The notes beneath the pieces were generated by a model. The model did no database searches. It was given only the letters and a program-made list of their open reading frames with translations, and was not told the origin of the DNA. The position numbers and the translations under genes are program-made. DNA of 64,000 nucleotides from contig CAWGAE010000016.1 of the NCBI GenBank assembly GCA_963820395.1, forward strand, positions 1-64,000, in the 5' to 3' direction. Positions 16,037 through 24,828 of this stretch are shown one piece after another. Each line of letters begins with the position of its first letter. Within the stretch, counting starts at the first letter, position 1. The DNA is from DATFVJ01 sp963820395 (GTDB lineage Bacteria; Actinomycetota; Actinomycetes; Streptosporangiales; Streptosporangiaceae).

Positions 16037-17059
16037 TCAGCCGGTGGCATCCTGGACTGCGGCGGCCGGCCCGAGGAGCAGGACGAGGTCGCCAGGGGCC
16101 AGCGTCACCTGGTGAGCGGGAAAGGCGACAGCGTCGGCGCCGCGCTGGGTGACCGCGAGGATCCTGACCTCGGGATGCGCGGCGCGGATGCGCCCGATCG
16201 TGGTGCCGTCCAGCCGGGCGCCCGCCCGGACCTCGACCTCCTCCAGCCGCCACCCGGGGGCAACGCGGACCATGTCCAGGAAGCTGACGATCGCCGGGTG
16301 CAGGGCGAGCACCCCCATCCGGCTGCCGCTGACGTCGTAGGGCGAGACCACATGGTCGGCGCCGGCCCGGCGCAGCTTGTCCGCCGACTCGGGATCGGAA
16401 GCCCTGGCGACGATCGTCATCTGAGGGTTCATGGCGCGGGCGGTCAGCGTGATGTAGACGTTGATCGCGTCGGAGTCCACGGCGCAAAGCAGCCCGCGGG
16501 CCTGCTCCACGCCGGCGCGGCGCAGCACGGCCTCCTGGGTGGGGTCGCCGGATAGGTGGGGGACGTCGTGCTCCTCCAGCAGGGCGGCCAGCTCCGGCTT
16601 GGGCTCGACCACGAGGCAGGGCACGCCGTCCTCGCGCAGCTGCGACACCGCAGCCCGGCCGACCCGGCCGTAGGCGCAGACGATGTAATGGCCGCGCATC
16701 CGGCCCAGCAAAGCATCCATCCGCTTCCTCCGCAGCCAGCTCGCCAGCTCACCGCCCGCGACTAGCTGGGTGAACGCGCTGATAGCGGCGGCCAGGGCGA
16801 CCACGCCGAACGCGAGCAGCGAGATCGTGAACAGCTTTCCCTCCGCGTCCAGCGGGTGCACCTCGCCGTATCCCACGGTGGTGAGCGTGATAACGGTCAT
16901 GTAGAAGGCGTCGAGCAGCCTCCAGCCCTCAACCACCTGGTACCCGGCCGTCCCGTAGGCCACCGCCGCGGCCACCAGCACCACGGGCAGCCGCAGTCTG
17001 GCGAACAAGCCCGCCCGCCGCACCCGACGCCACCCCCTCTGGACCAGGACAACAAGCAT
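16037..17059 (-). CDS. Potassium channel with RCK (TrkA-N/TrkA-C) regulatory domains
   Basis: A 340-residue two-helix K+ channel. A first membrane helix (residues about 22-40) leads to the pore loop with the selectivity filter T-T-V-G-Y-G-E (about 62-68), then an inner helix L-L-A-F-G-V-V-A-L-A-A-A-I. The cytoplasmic part begins with M-R-G-H-Y-I-V-C-A-Y-G-R-V-G-R, an RCK Rossmann fold that binds NAD(H) or nucleotides, and ends with a TrkA-C domain. The fold gates K+ flow in response to ligands. ATG 17059 lies only 44 bp inside the flank of the IS3 insertion, so the native promoter may have been displaced. Confidence 0.92.
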   Translation of the reverse strand: MLVVLVQRGWRRVRRAGLFARLRLPVVLVAAAVAYGTAGYQVVEGWRLLDAFYMTVITLTTVGYGEVHPLDAEGKLFTISLLAFGVVALAAAISAFTQLVAGGELASWLRRKRMDALLGRMRGHYIVCAYGRVGRAAVSQLREDGVPCLVVEPKPELAALLEEHDVPHLSGDPTQEAVLRRAGVEQARGLLCAVDSDAINVYITLTARAMNPQMTIVARASDPESADKLRRAGADHVVSPYDVSGSRMGVLALHPAIVSFLDMVRVAPGWRLEEVEVRAGARLDGTTIGRIRAAHPEVRILAVTQRGADAVAFPAHQVTLAPGDLVLLLGPAAAVQDATG

Positions 17060-17132
17060 GCCCGCCAGACACCAGGACCATAGGCCCGGCGATGGGCCGC
17101 TGTGAGGTTCCCCCCGAACCGTGGAGGACTCC

Positions 17133-18014
17133 CTATGCTGCCTCTACTTTAGCGGAATTCTCGTAGTCGATGGGCGATTTCATGCCACAAGAACTGTGAC
17201 GCCTGCGGCTATTATAGAAGTCACATACCCAGCCCACCACGATTTCCCTCGCCTCATTCCGTGTGCTAAAGTGATGACGCGATAGCACCTCCCATTCCAG
17301 AGTCGAGAAGAACGATTCCGCTGCTGCATTATCGAAACACGACCCCACACGGCCCATCGACTGGCGGATCCCAAGCTTGGCGCACAGGCCAGTGAACTCA
17401 TCGGCGGTGTAGGTGGAACCCCGGTCCGTGTGGAAGATCACTTCGGCGACGTTCCCGCCACGGGCCGCCACCGCCATCTTGATGGCCTGGCCTGCCAGGA
17501 CAGCGTCGGGATGGGCGCTGGTGGCATACCCCAGCAGGCGGCGGGAGAACAAGTCGAGGGCGGTAGCCAGATAGAGCTTCCCCTCGTCTGTGGGTATCTC
17601 GGTGATATCCCCGCACCATTTCACATTCGGCGCCGGCGCGGTGAAGCCGCGTTTCACCAGGTCCGGGAACGGCCGCTTCTTTTTGTCCGGACGGGTCAGC
17701 CCCTTGCGGCGTTTCTTTGACCGCCCCACCAGGCCCTGGCGGGCCATCGACTTAGCGACCGTCTTCTCGCTGATCCGCCATCCTTCCTCGACCAGGTCAC
17801 GGTGAATGCGCGGCGATCCGTAGGTCTGCCCGGACGCTTTGAACGCAGCAGCCACCGCCTGGTCCACCTCGGCGCGCCGCTGCTGGGACGGCGTGCACGG
17901 CCGGTCGCGCCACTTGTGGAACCACGACTCCGACACGCCCAGAGCCCGGCACGACACCGCGTACGGCACGCGGTGGCTGGCCTTCTGGTCGGCAATGAAC
18001 GCGGCCCGGCTCAA
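17133..18014 (-). CDS. IS3-family transposase OrfB (DDE integrase core)
   Basis: A 293-residue OrfB. The N-terminal HTH_21 region reads Y-G-S-P-R-I-H-R-D-L then R-I-S-E-K-T-V-A. The rve core has the first Asp in K-W-C-G-D-I-T-E-I, the second in F-H-T-D-R-G-S-T-Y, and the Glu in N-A-A-A-E-S-F-F-S-T-L. All three catalytic acids are present, so the enzyme looks competent if OrfA activity can be supplied. Its TTG start (18014) overlaps the OrfA stop, consistent with the -1 frameshift fusion common in this family. Confidence 0.93.
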   Translation of the reverse strand: MSRAAFIADQKASHRVPYAVSCRALGVSESWFHKWRDRPCTPSQQRRAEVDQAVAAAFKASGQTYGSPRIHRDLVEEGWRISEKTVAKSMARQGLVGRSKKRRKGLTRPDKKKRPFPDLVKRGFTAPAPNVKWCGDITEIPTDEGKLYLATALDLFSRRLLGYATSAHPDAVLAGQAIKMAVAARGGNVAEVIFHTDRGSTYTADEFTGLCAKLGIRQSMGRVGSCFDNAAAESFFSTLEWEVLSRHHFSTRNEAREIVVGWVCDFYNSRRRHSSCGMKSPIDYENSAKVEAA

Positions 18015-18301
18015 CGCGTCGCCTCCCTCACCCAGAAGACCACCCCTCGCTTGAGGACATCGCGCTCCATCCGGAGCTCGGCATTCTCGCGGCGCAGCTG
18101 AACCAGCTCAGCGCGCTCGTCGCGGGACAGGCCCTCCGCCTCGCCCCGCTCGACCCGGTCGCGGCCGACCCAGTGCCCAGCGTGCCCTCGTTGATTCCAA
18201 GGTCACGCGCCACCTGGGCGATCGGCTTCCCGGTCTCCCGAACGATCCGGACCGCGCCCTCGCGGAAACTCCGGATCAAATGTCCTTCGCTTCTCCGGCA
18301 T
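18011..18301 (-). pseudogene. IS3-family transposase OrfA, two frameshifts
   Basis: ATG 18301 opens M-P-E-K-R-R-T-F-D-P-E-F, then an extra T near 18268 throws the frame. The next frame gives R-E-G-A-V-R-I-V-R-E-T-G-K-P-I-A-Q-V-A-R-D-L-G-I-N, the HTH_Tnp_1 helix-turn-helix. A missing base near 18183 shifts again into R-V-E-R-G-E-A-E-G-L and the leucine-zipper L-R-R-E-N-A-E-L-R-M-E-R-D-V-L-K, ending at TGA 18011. An intact OrfA would be about 96 residues. Confidence 0.85.
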
Positions 18302-18351
18302 GGCTACCCCTTATAGCCGATGCCTCCTCGATCCGGGGGGAAGCTCAGCTG

Positions 18352-18739
18352 ACACGCCCGCGCGCCGCCTGGGACTCTCGGCAGCCCGCCCGCCTGCCCC
18401 AATCACCAGAGGGAGCATGATAGCGCCCAGGCCCGCTGAAGAACGTCAGGGGCTCCCAGGGCATGCGCCAGCCGCCGGCGCAGACGACGTCCACCCGGAC
18501 TCCTCGCCGCGCCGGGATGAGCCGCGCGGACAAGCTGCGCACCTGCTTCCGGGCACGCAGGTACTCACCGCCGCCTCCAGGATCGCCCGGTCCGACCGGG
18601 ACCTCGGTGTCACCGCCATCGCTGGCCGGGCCGGGCCATGTGCAGACCGCGATGTAGCGGGCGATGCTGGTCAGGCCGTGGAGGTGACGCGCATGTCGTA
18701 GGACCCGCTGACGCGCATCTCGCCTCCTCCGTCAACCAG
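18352..18739. other. Intergenic region between the IS3 element and the ArsR operator
   Basis: No convincing gene. A minus-strand frame of about 65 codons (18345-18542) ends where the IS3 begins. If the IS is removed this frame continues without stop into the potassium-channel gene, but the peptide has no recognisable features and the continuity may be chance in GC-rich DNA. Confidence 0.35.
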
Positions 18740-18763
18740 TTGCCAAGATTAGCAATTGCTGAG
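18740..18763. promoter_or_regulatory. Candidate ArsR/SmtB operator dyad
   Basis: An AT-rich island in GC-rich DNA contains TTGC-N8-GCAA overlapping the perfect palindrome AGCAATTGCT (18751-18760), about 120 bp upstream of the ArsR start. ArsR/SmtB dimers bind such 12-2-12-type dyads and repress their own promoter. The link is by position and symmetry only. Confidence 0.45.
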
Positions 18764-18878
18764 CCTGATTACGCGGGCCGGGGGCCGTTATCGGGCATGA
18801 TGGGCTGCATGAGGTGAGACCGTCAGGCGATCCAGGCCCCGAGGACACCGTGTGGATGGGCGCTAGGAGGCTGCTGGG

Positions 18879-19217
18879 GTGGGCACGCCGCTATACCAGC
18901 TGAAGGCGGACTTCTTCAAGACGCTGGGCCATCCCGCCCGGATCCGGGTGCTGGAACTGCTCAGCGACCGCGAGCACGCGGTCGCGGAGATGCTCCCGCA
19001 GGTCGGCATCGAGCCGGCGCACCTGTCGCAACAGCTGGCGGTGCTACGCCGCGCGAACCTGGTGACATCCCGCAAGGAAGGCTCCACCGTCTACTACTCG
19101 TTGGCCAGCGCGCACATCGCGGACCTGCTGGCGGTGGCCCGGCTGATCCTCACCGGAGTGCTGTCCGGGCAGGCCGAGCTGCTCAACGACCTGCGCGCCT
19201 CGGTCGGATCCGACTGA
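18879..19217 (+). CDS. ArsR/SmtB-family transcriptional repressor
   Basis: A 112-residue winged-helix protein: F-K-T-L-G-H-P-A-R-I-R-V-L-E-L-L at the N-terminus, the recognition region E-P-A-H-L-S-Q-Q-L-A-V-L-R-R-A-N-L-V, and the wing R-K-E-G-S-T-V-Y-Y-S-L. The classic metal-sensing E-L-C-V-C-D box is replaced by E-M-L-P-Q-V, so it is not an arsenic or cadmium sensor of that type. An AGGAGG site eight bases before GTG 18879 sets the start. As I recall, close relatives in actinomycetes are often followed by a SulP-type anion transporter; here only an IS110 remnant follows. Confidence 0.88.
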   Translation: MGTPLYQLKADFFKTLGHPARIRVLELLSDREHAVAEMLPQVGIEPAHLSQQLAVLRRANLVTSRKEGSTVYYSLASAHIADLLAVARLILTGVLSGQAELLNDLRASVGSD

Positions 19218-19339
19218 TACCGCGAGCACGACTAAGCTGAAGGCGTGTCTGCTGTGGTGCCGGGCCGTATGGTGGTGTCCGGCCTGGGAGTGGCTGGTCT
19301 GAAGAGCTGGCGTTCGGGGGGTGAGCTGGCCGCTCTCGA

Positions 19340-20010
19340 GTGAGAGCCGTTCCCCACTTGCCCTCCCGGGCCCTTCGCGTTGGCCTGCCGCGCGTCGGCC
19401 CTGGAGGCGGGCGAACATGGCGTCGCTGATCCTCCGCCTCAGGAACCTCAGCGCCTCTTTGCAGGCCTTTCCCCCGGCCAATTTCTTGTCGCAGTAGGCG
19501 CGGCCCTCGCGGTGCTTGTGCCGGAGCTGGGTTATCGCGGCCATATGGATCGCGTGGTTGATACGGCGGCTGCCGCACAGCGACAACCGGTGGATCTTCC
19601 GGTTCCCGGAGGATTCTTCGACCGGGGCAGTGCCGTGATAGGCGGCGAAGTGATCGCGCCCGGGGAACCGGGCAAGGCCGCCGGCGATGGTCCCGGCGAT
19701 CACGGGGCCGACGCCGAAGACCTGCGTGAGCGTGGTGCGTGAGGCCCTGATCGCGATGGCCAGTTTCTTCCTGGTATCGCGCAGCTCGACGTCGAGGTGG
19801 CGCAGGCCGGCCAGGAACTCGGCGGCGAGCTCCGGCGCGGGCCAGCACGACGGCACCGGACGGCGGGGCCTGCTTCCGGATCCTGGCAGCAACCTGAGCT
19901 GCGGATACCTCCTTCGGGTGGCCTCCGGGGACCAGGTCGCGGAGCACGGCGTGCAGCCGGTGGGCGCTAGTAAGCTCATCGGCCAGCTCCACCCTGCCTC
20001 GCTGATCGCG
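19340..20010 (-). pseudogene. IS110-family transposase, 5'-truncated and frameshifted
   Basis: The C-terminal two-thirds of an IS110 transposase. One frame (upstream of about 19830) reads E-L-A-D-E-L-T-S-A-H-R-L-H-A-V-L-R-D-L-V-P-G-G; after a frameshift the other gives F-G-V-G-P-V-I-A-G-T-I-A-G-G-L-A-R-F and Y-H-G-T-A-P-V-E-E-S-S-G-N, the Tnp_20 domain with its conserved Ser, then I-N-H-A-I-H-M-A-A-I. The N-terminal DEDD nuclease domain is missing. It lies tail-to-tail with the arsR gene. Confidence 0.85.
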
Positions 20011-20572
20011 CTCACCCGCCGACGGGCCGATCCCCGCACTCCCCAGGCGATGATCTTGCCGTCGCCGCTGGCTCAGTTCATCGCCAGCTATGCGGCCACG
20101 AACACAAACGCGGCCATCGGCTCGATCGCCAAGAACCTGGGAAAAGTCTCGATGAGGTGACCCGGCTACTTACCTGGGCGGGAACCTGTTGTCGGTACGG
20201 AGGCATCGCTCTATCATGCAACGATCGTCGTACCAAAGCCCCGCCCGTACACCCGTTTCGAGGCGGGCGACCTCGAGGGCGAAGCCGTACTGGATGTCAT
20301 TCATGACCTTTCATCTCTTCCCTGGCGTCGCTGGCAGGTTGAAGGTAGAGGTCGTACATGGACTACTCTACCGTTCTTCCCCGATGAGATCTCGATCTCC
20401 GGCGGCAGCTGCGGCGCTTTGGCGCCCGTGAACCGCGCATGTCTGGCAGCTCGTGACGACGGCGGCGGGTGAGCCGTAGGGGGTAAGGATGGTTTCATCG
20501 CCGCCGCAACGCGCGTTCCGTGGGAATAGCCTGGCCCCGTGATCAGACGTCGCCGCCACGCAGTATCCGGGT
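20011..20572. other. Region without an assigned gene
   Basis: Contains a possible 44-codon minus-strand ORF (20170-20304) beginning M-N-D-I-Q-Y-G-F-A-L-E-V-A-R-L-E-T-G with a weak GAAAGG site. It has no recognised family. Otherwise only short antisense frames are present. Confidence 0.3.
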
Positions 20573-21172
20573 ATGCGCTTACCGCACGGCGCCTCGACCA
20601 GTTCCTATGACGGCAGCGACTCGGTGACCGCCCTGTCAGCCGGGCTGCGCCGCATCGACCTGTTCGCCCCATCGAGCTGGGCCAGCGAGAACGCTAACGA
20701 CCTGGACCTCGGCTCGATGACCCCCGCCGTCTCGGGCGGCTACGTCTTCCTGGCTGGCAAGAGCGGCACCGGCTACGTACTGAGGGCCTCCCGGCTCGGC
20801 GGGATCGACGGCCAGGTCGCGCATGCGCGGGTCTGCGCCGGGTTCGGGACCAGCGCGGTCTCCGGCTCGGTGATCTACGTGCCGTGCAGGGGCAGCGGCA
20901 TCCGCCAGGTGACCATCGGCGCGGACGGCACGCCGCACCCGGGCTGGATCGCCCAGGCGGCAGGCGCGCATGGATCCCCGGTCTCCGGCGGCGGCGCGGT
21001 CTGGGTCGTCGACTACGACGCCGGCGTCCTCGACGCACTCAACCCCGCTGACGGCAGCATCAGGGCCAGCGTCCACATCGGCACGGCGCCCCACTTCGCC
21101 GCGCCGAGCCTTTCCGGGTCGCACGCTTACGTCGGCACGCTCAACGGCCTAGCAGCAATCAGCGGAGCGTAA
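20573..21172 (+). pseudogene. PQQ-like beta-propeller protein, C-terminal fragment
   Basis: The 199-residue reading consists of repeated propeller strands: T-P-A-V-S-G-G-Y-V-F-L-A-G-K-S-G-T-G-Y-V-L, then S-A-V-S-G-S-V-I-Y-V-P-C, S-P-V-S-G-G-G-A-V-W-V-V-D-Y-D, and P-S-L-S-G-S-H-A-Y-V-G-T. These are blades of the PQQ/BamB-like beta-propeller family, whose full-length actinobacterial members exceed 400 residues and have an N-terminal signal sequence. No signal or ribosome-binding site is visible here, so the 5' half is missing, probably lost with the upstream IS110 debris. Confidence 0.7.
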
Positions 21173-21311
21173 CCACCCGAGCCCGCCCCGGCACCGCGGT
21201 CAAAGTGCAGTGCCCGGAGCAGAGGGAAACCGCGGCCAGCGTCGGCACGCACCCGAGGAGGGGGCACCTTGATCAGATCCAGATCTGGGTGCTGGGTGCG
21301 CCCTCAGGCGC

Positions 21312-22256
21312 TCAGGCGAACCGATTCGTCGCTTCAATCATGCGGTCCGTCATCTCCGCGCCGCCCCGGTGACCTGTGCCGACGAAGCGAAGTTCGGCTT
21401 CCGGCCAGGCCTGCGCGAGTTGCCACGCGGTGTCGGCAGGGCCGCCGAGATCCAGCCGCCCGTGGATGAGCACACCGGGGATAGCGGCCAGGCGGTGGGC
21501 GTCGCGCAGGATCTGGCCGTCCGCCAGCCAGGCCTGATGATGAAAGTAGTGGGTAACAAGGCGGGCGAACGTCACCCGGAAGGCTGGATCCGCGTAGCGC
21601 CGGTGCGGCACCCAGCCCTCCTCGAGCGACACCACTGCGTCCTCCCAGTCGCACCACTCCTTCGCCGCCTTCTCCCGGGCAGCCAGGTCCGGCTGTTCGT
21701 TCAGCATTCGGTAGTAGCCGGCGACCAGATCGCCGTCCCGCTCGGCCTCGGGGAGACCAGCCCGAAAGCGTTGCCACTGCCCGGGCAAGTACCTGCCCAC
21801 GTCGTGGTAGAGCCAGTGGATGTCCGCGGGGCGTGTCATCGTCACTGAGACGAGGACCATCGCGTCCACCCGCTCGGGGTGGCGCTCGGCGTAGGCGAGG
21901 CCGAGGGTGACGCCCCAGGAGCCGCCCCACACCAGCCAGCGCTCGATACACAGGTGCTCGCGCAGCCGCTCGATGTCGGCAAGCAGGTGGGAGGTGGTGT
22001 TGGCCGACAGGTCGCTGGCCGCGTCGACACGGGGCGTGCTGCGACCGGCGCCGCGCTGGTCGAACACCACGATCCGGTAGGCATTGGGATCGAAGCCGCG
22101 ACGACTACCGGGCGTACATCCAGAGCCTGGCCCACCATGAAGGACGACCGCCGGCTTGCCGGCCGGGTTGCCACACGTCTCCCAGTAGAGGCGGTGGCCG
22201 TCGCCGACATCCAGCAGGCCGTGCTCGTAGGGCTCGATCTCCGGAAACAAGCTCAC
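21312..22256 (-). CDS. pip: Prolyl aminopeptidase (peptidase S33)
   Basis: A 314-residue alpha/beta hydrolase that removes N-terminal proline from peptides. Diagnostic features are the oxyanion loop H-G-G-P-G-S-G (residues 40-46), F-D-Q-R-G-A-G-R-S-T-P, the nucleophile elbow G-G-S-W-G (Ser about 112), the Asp of H-G-R-L-D (about 269) and the His of G-H-R-G-G (about 298). The length matches the monomeric PIP family. It is a single-gene unit that converges on the propeller remnant. Confidence 0.93.
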   Translation of the reverse strand: MSLFPEIEPYEHGLLDVGDGHRLYWETCGNPAGKPAVVLHGGPGSGCTPGSRRGFDPNAYRIVVFDQRGAGRSTPRVDAASDLSANTTSHLLADIERLREHLCIERWLVWGGSWGVTLGLAYAERHPERVDAMVLVSVTMTRPADIHWLYHDVGRYLPGQWQRFRAGLPEAERDGDLVAGYYRMLNEQPDLAAREKAAKEWCDWEDAVVSLEEGWVPHRRYADPAFRVTFARLVTHYFHHQAWLADGQILRDAHRLAAIPGVLIHGRLDLGGPADTAWQLAQAWPEAELRFVGTGHRGGAEMTDRMIEATNRFA

Positions 22257-23035
22257 CGACGAAACCTCACGATCTGGAATCCCAGGCTATAGCGCGGTAA
22301 CAGTAGGATCCTGGCCACGCCGTCCGTATCGGGCACCGGCCACTCCAGGTCGCGATCCCTCGGTGGCGAGGCCAGGGTCCCGACTCACGATCCCTACCCG
22401 CCTTACCTGCATCCGCCGGTGACCGAGCGAGGACCCGTAGGCTTTCCGGCCGATCGCAGGCTTTTGACCGCGAGCAGCCGAATGTTGGGGGCGACAGCGC
22501 TGAGAGTACAGGAATTTGACAAGGGGCGAGGAGCCCGAACGGACGTTACTGCCGTGTCGGCGAGTCGGCGTGCGTGCTCAAGATCACCGGCCTGCTTCCT
22601 GGCTTCCGGCGGACCACCAATTACTGAGTCAGCCCCGGTCGGCTCGGCTGGTCAGCCAGGTGAACGCCACCAGAGTGGGCGAACCCGCTAAATGATCAAT
22701 TCCAAGGGTGCGCTGGAAGTCCCCGAGTGCGGGTGGCTACCTTGGAAGGTCGCTGTCTCGTCAGTGGCGCGCAGCCGTTGACGCCGGTTACGGCCGGGGA
22801 GATGTCAGTGCCGCGCGCCTGGCACTAGGCGCCACAAGTAGCGGCGGGTCATCGGCAATCGTGCCCACCGACGGACCGCCGGGAGGCCAGCCCATCCCAG
22901 CGCGTGGCTACCCTCACATCCGTCCCGCTGCCTCGACGCGCTGAGCACGAGGTGGCGGTGCAGGTCAGCCGGCCCAAGCCGGACTGGGCAGTCCTCGCCA
23001 CCAAGCGTGGCAGGAGTGGGACCGGCGAGCTAGTG
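22257..23035. other. 779-bp region without a recognised gene
   Basis: Holds the promoter side of the prolyl aminopeptidase gene. Short plus-strand frames (22419-22691, 22708-22944) have no start signal and no resemblance to known proteins. No repeats or hairpins stand out. Confidence 0.35.
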
Positions 23036-23700
23036 GCTGGACTCCAAGACTCGTTACCGTTCTCCCGGAACTCCGACCGCTCAATACCATCATGGCCTGC
23101 TGCTAGTCAACAACGATGACGTGGTGAAGCCCGGACCGGTCTCGGGAGACGCATCCGCACCAGGACATGGAGATCGTCACTTGGATCCTTCAGTACCCGC
23201 TGGCGCCTCAGGACTCCACCGGACGTGCCGGCATCATCTACCCGGGCCTGGCGCAGCGGATGAGCGTCGGCACGGGGATCTTGCACTCGGAGAAGACCGG
23301 CTCCTGGCCGCTGCGGGGCGGTTCGGAGCACACCCAGCCGGTGCATTTTGCGCAGATGCGGGTCGTGGCGGACGAGGATGGCACCCCCGGCTATGAGCAG
23401 CTTGAGATCGACGGCGAGCTGCTGCGCGGCGGCCTGGTCCCGGCCGCTTCAGGCATGGGCAGGCACGACGGCGCATCCGCTATCCGGATCAAGAACAAGT
23501 ACGCCGCCCGGCATGCTGCTCGCCTGGGACCCGGCGAGGTGATCGACCTCCCTGAGGCTCCGTTCCTGCACCTGTTCGTCCGGCGGGGAACAGTGACGCT
23601 GGAAGGTGCGGGTTATCCCGGAGAAGGACCTGAGCTTGCTGACGGTCTCGGGCCTGGACATGGGACGGCCGTGGCCGCACGCCACGACACCGGGCTCTAG
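23036..23700 (+). pseudogene. Pirin-family protein, degraded
   Basis: The N-terminal part is readable around 23038-23150 in one frame (Y-H-H-G-L-L-L-V-N-N-D-D-V-V-K-P-G), then a one-base shift near 23153 gives H-P-H-Q-D-M-E-I-V-T-W and a long clean stretch with the pirin core: G-L-A-Q-R-M-S-V-G-T-G-I-L-H-S-E-K, H-F-A-Q-M-R-V-V, and A-P-F-L-H-L-F-V-R-R-G-T-V-T-L-E. The metal-binding His/Glu residues of the cupin are therefore present but split. The last 25 residues diverge from the family. Pirins are iron cupins, some with quercetinase activity. Confidence 0.85.
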
Positions 23701-24300
23701 CCCGGCGCCGACGGCGACCGGCTCCTTCGCCGCCGACCAGTTCCAGGCCGAGATATACGGCGGCCCGGACACCGGTGCTTGCCGCCAAGAAGTCGCGCGC
23801 GGAGTTCACGTTCACGGTCAAGACGGCATCGCCCGCTCCACTGGCCTGCGGATCAGTTCGGGCGCTCGGATTGTCAGCAGCACGACGGAATCGGCCCCGC
23901 CGAAAGCGACGACACCAGCCCACGCGACCGCGGGACTCACCGGCAACACTGCTGGCCAGAGGCGGCGAGGGAGCAGCCGGGACAGGGCCGCGAACCAGAT
24001 CCGGCCAGTTGGCTCGTAGCGGGGGGCGGGACCCGGCGGCGCAGCGCAGCGTTCTCATGACGGCGCACGAGTAACCCGACGTCCTTGGACACCTCACCAC
24101 CGACCAGGCACCGCCACCAGTGAGGTTACGAATCTGATGATCATGCAGGCGAGGGTTGGAGGCATCTCGCGAGGATCCCGGCCACGGCAACGCCCGCCCG
24201 CGAACCTCCAGGTCAAAGGCCCAGGTTGAGTTTTCGAGCGGCATAGGGTGCGTTGCGAGGTATCAGGCGTGGCGGCGAAGTCCTCTGTTTTTTCTGGGTG
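23701..24300. other. 600-bp region without a recognised gene
   Basis: Plus-strand frames at 23606-24019 and 23775-24074 are open but look like non-coding GC-rich readings. No start signal or family match. Confidence 0.35.
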
Positions 24301-24370
24301 TGTTGGCCTGGGTGTGTTGGCCTGGGTGTGTTGGCCTGGGTGTGTTGGCCTGGGTGTGTTGGCCTGGGTG
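24301..24370. repeat. 14-bp tandem repeat, five exact copies
   Basis: Five perfect copies of TGTTGGCCTGGGTG, preceded by a partial copy (CTGGGTG). The unit is not a multiple of three, which argues against a coding role. The repeat sits about 100 bp before a string of tiny overlapping ORFs. Confidence 0.95.
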
Positions 24371-24473
24371 GCAGTAGGTCAGAAAACTCAAGCGTAAGTA
24401 GGTCCCGCCGGTCGCGGTGTTCGGTCCACCGCTCTGCCACTCAATCAAGATCAGCGACTAGGGGGCAATCACG

Positions 24474-24620
24474 ATGTGGAACCACGACACCTACACACCG
24501 GCCTACCGCGCCGCGGCCGAGCTTTCCCGACGCGCCTACCAGGCCGTCGTGTGCGGCAGCGAGGACGCGGAGCTCACCGCCCAGGCCGCGGCGGCGTACA
24601 GCGCGCTGGAGGAGTCATGA
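24474..24620 (+). CDS. Small ORF 1 of an overlapping cluster (48 aa)
   Basis: ATG 24474 follows an AGGGGG site by about seven bases. The product begins M-W-N-H-D-T-Y-T-P-A-Y-R-A-A-A-E-L-S-R-R-A-Y and is a single predicted amphipathic helix region rich in Ala and Glu. Its TGA overlaps the next ATG (ATGA). Such compact peptides in strings are typical of actinomycete integrative plasmids and phages. Function unknown. Confidence 0.5.
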   Translation: MWNHDTYTPAYRAAAELSRRAYQAVVCGSEDAELTAQAAAAYSALEES

Positions 24621-24709
24621 GGAGCCTGCACCGCTAGTACGTCCGAACCTTCATCCGCGACCTGAGCTACCGGATCGCGCGCCTAGAACACTTCGAGGGG
24701 GAGTCATGA
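24617..24709 (+). pseudogene. Small ORF 2, interrupted by an in-frame TAG
   Basis: From ATG 24617 the frame reads M-R-S-L-H-R, a TAG at 24635, then Y-V-R-T-F-I-R-D-L-S-Y-R-I-A-R-L-E-H-F-E-G-E-S and TGA at 24707. The continuation has protein-like composition and ends with the same ATGA overlap to the next ORF as its neighbours, so a 30-residue gene with one nonsense change is likely. Confidence 0.4.
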
Positions 24710-24828
24710 ACCGCAGCTACGCCGAGACGGTCCCGCGCCGGTGCGCCTGCGAGTGGACCGCCAAGGCCACCGGCTGGACCCGAACCCGCGGCACACCCGG
24801 CTGCCTCGTCCACTGGGAAACACCATGA
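24706..24828 (+). CDS. Small ORF 3 of the cluster (40 aa)
   Basis: ATG 24706 overlaps the preceding TGA and is preceded by GAGGGGGAG, a good ribosome-binding site. The peptide contains R-C-A-C-E-W-T-A and G-C-L-V-H-W-E, three Cys and a His that could bind a metal. No family recognised. Its TGA again overlaps the next ATG. Confidence 0.55.
   Translation: MNRSYAETVPRRCACEWTAKATGWTRTRGTPGCLVHWETP

Larger units (their letters stand above)
17103..18347 (-). mobile_element. IS3-family insertion sequence with target duplication
   Basis: A 1245-bp element with imperfect inverted ends of about 29 bp (17103-17131 and 18319-18347), both sharing TGAG-TTCCCCCC and GAGGA blocks. The 4-bp sequence GCTG is repeated exactly outside both ends (17099-17102 and 18348-18351). 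Inside are an OrfA (frameshifted) and an intact OrfB on the minus strand, the standard IS3 layout. Ends and duplication show a clean transposition event. Confidence 0.92.

Noticed and set aside
17059..18542. Potassium channel with an N-terminal extension split by the IS3
   Set aside because: The frame is continuous after removing the IS, but the extension has no features and channels of this type normally start near the first helix.
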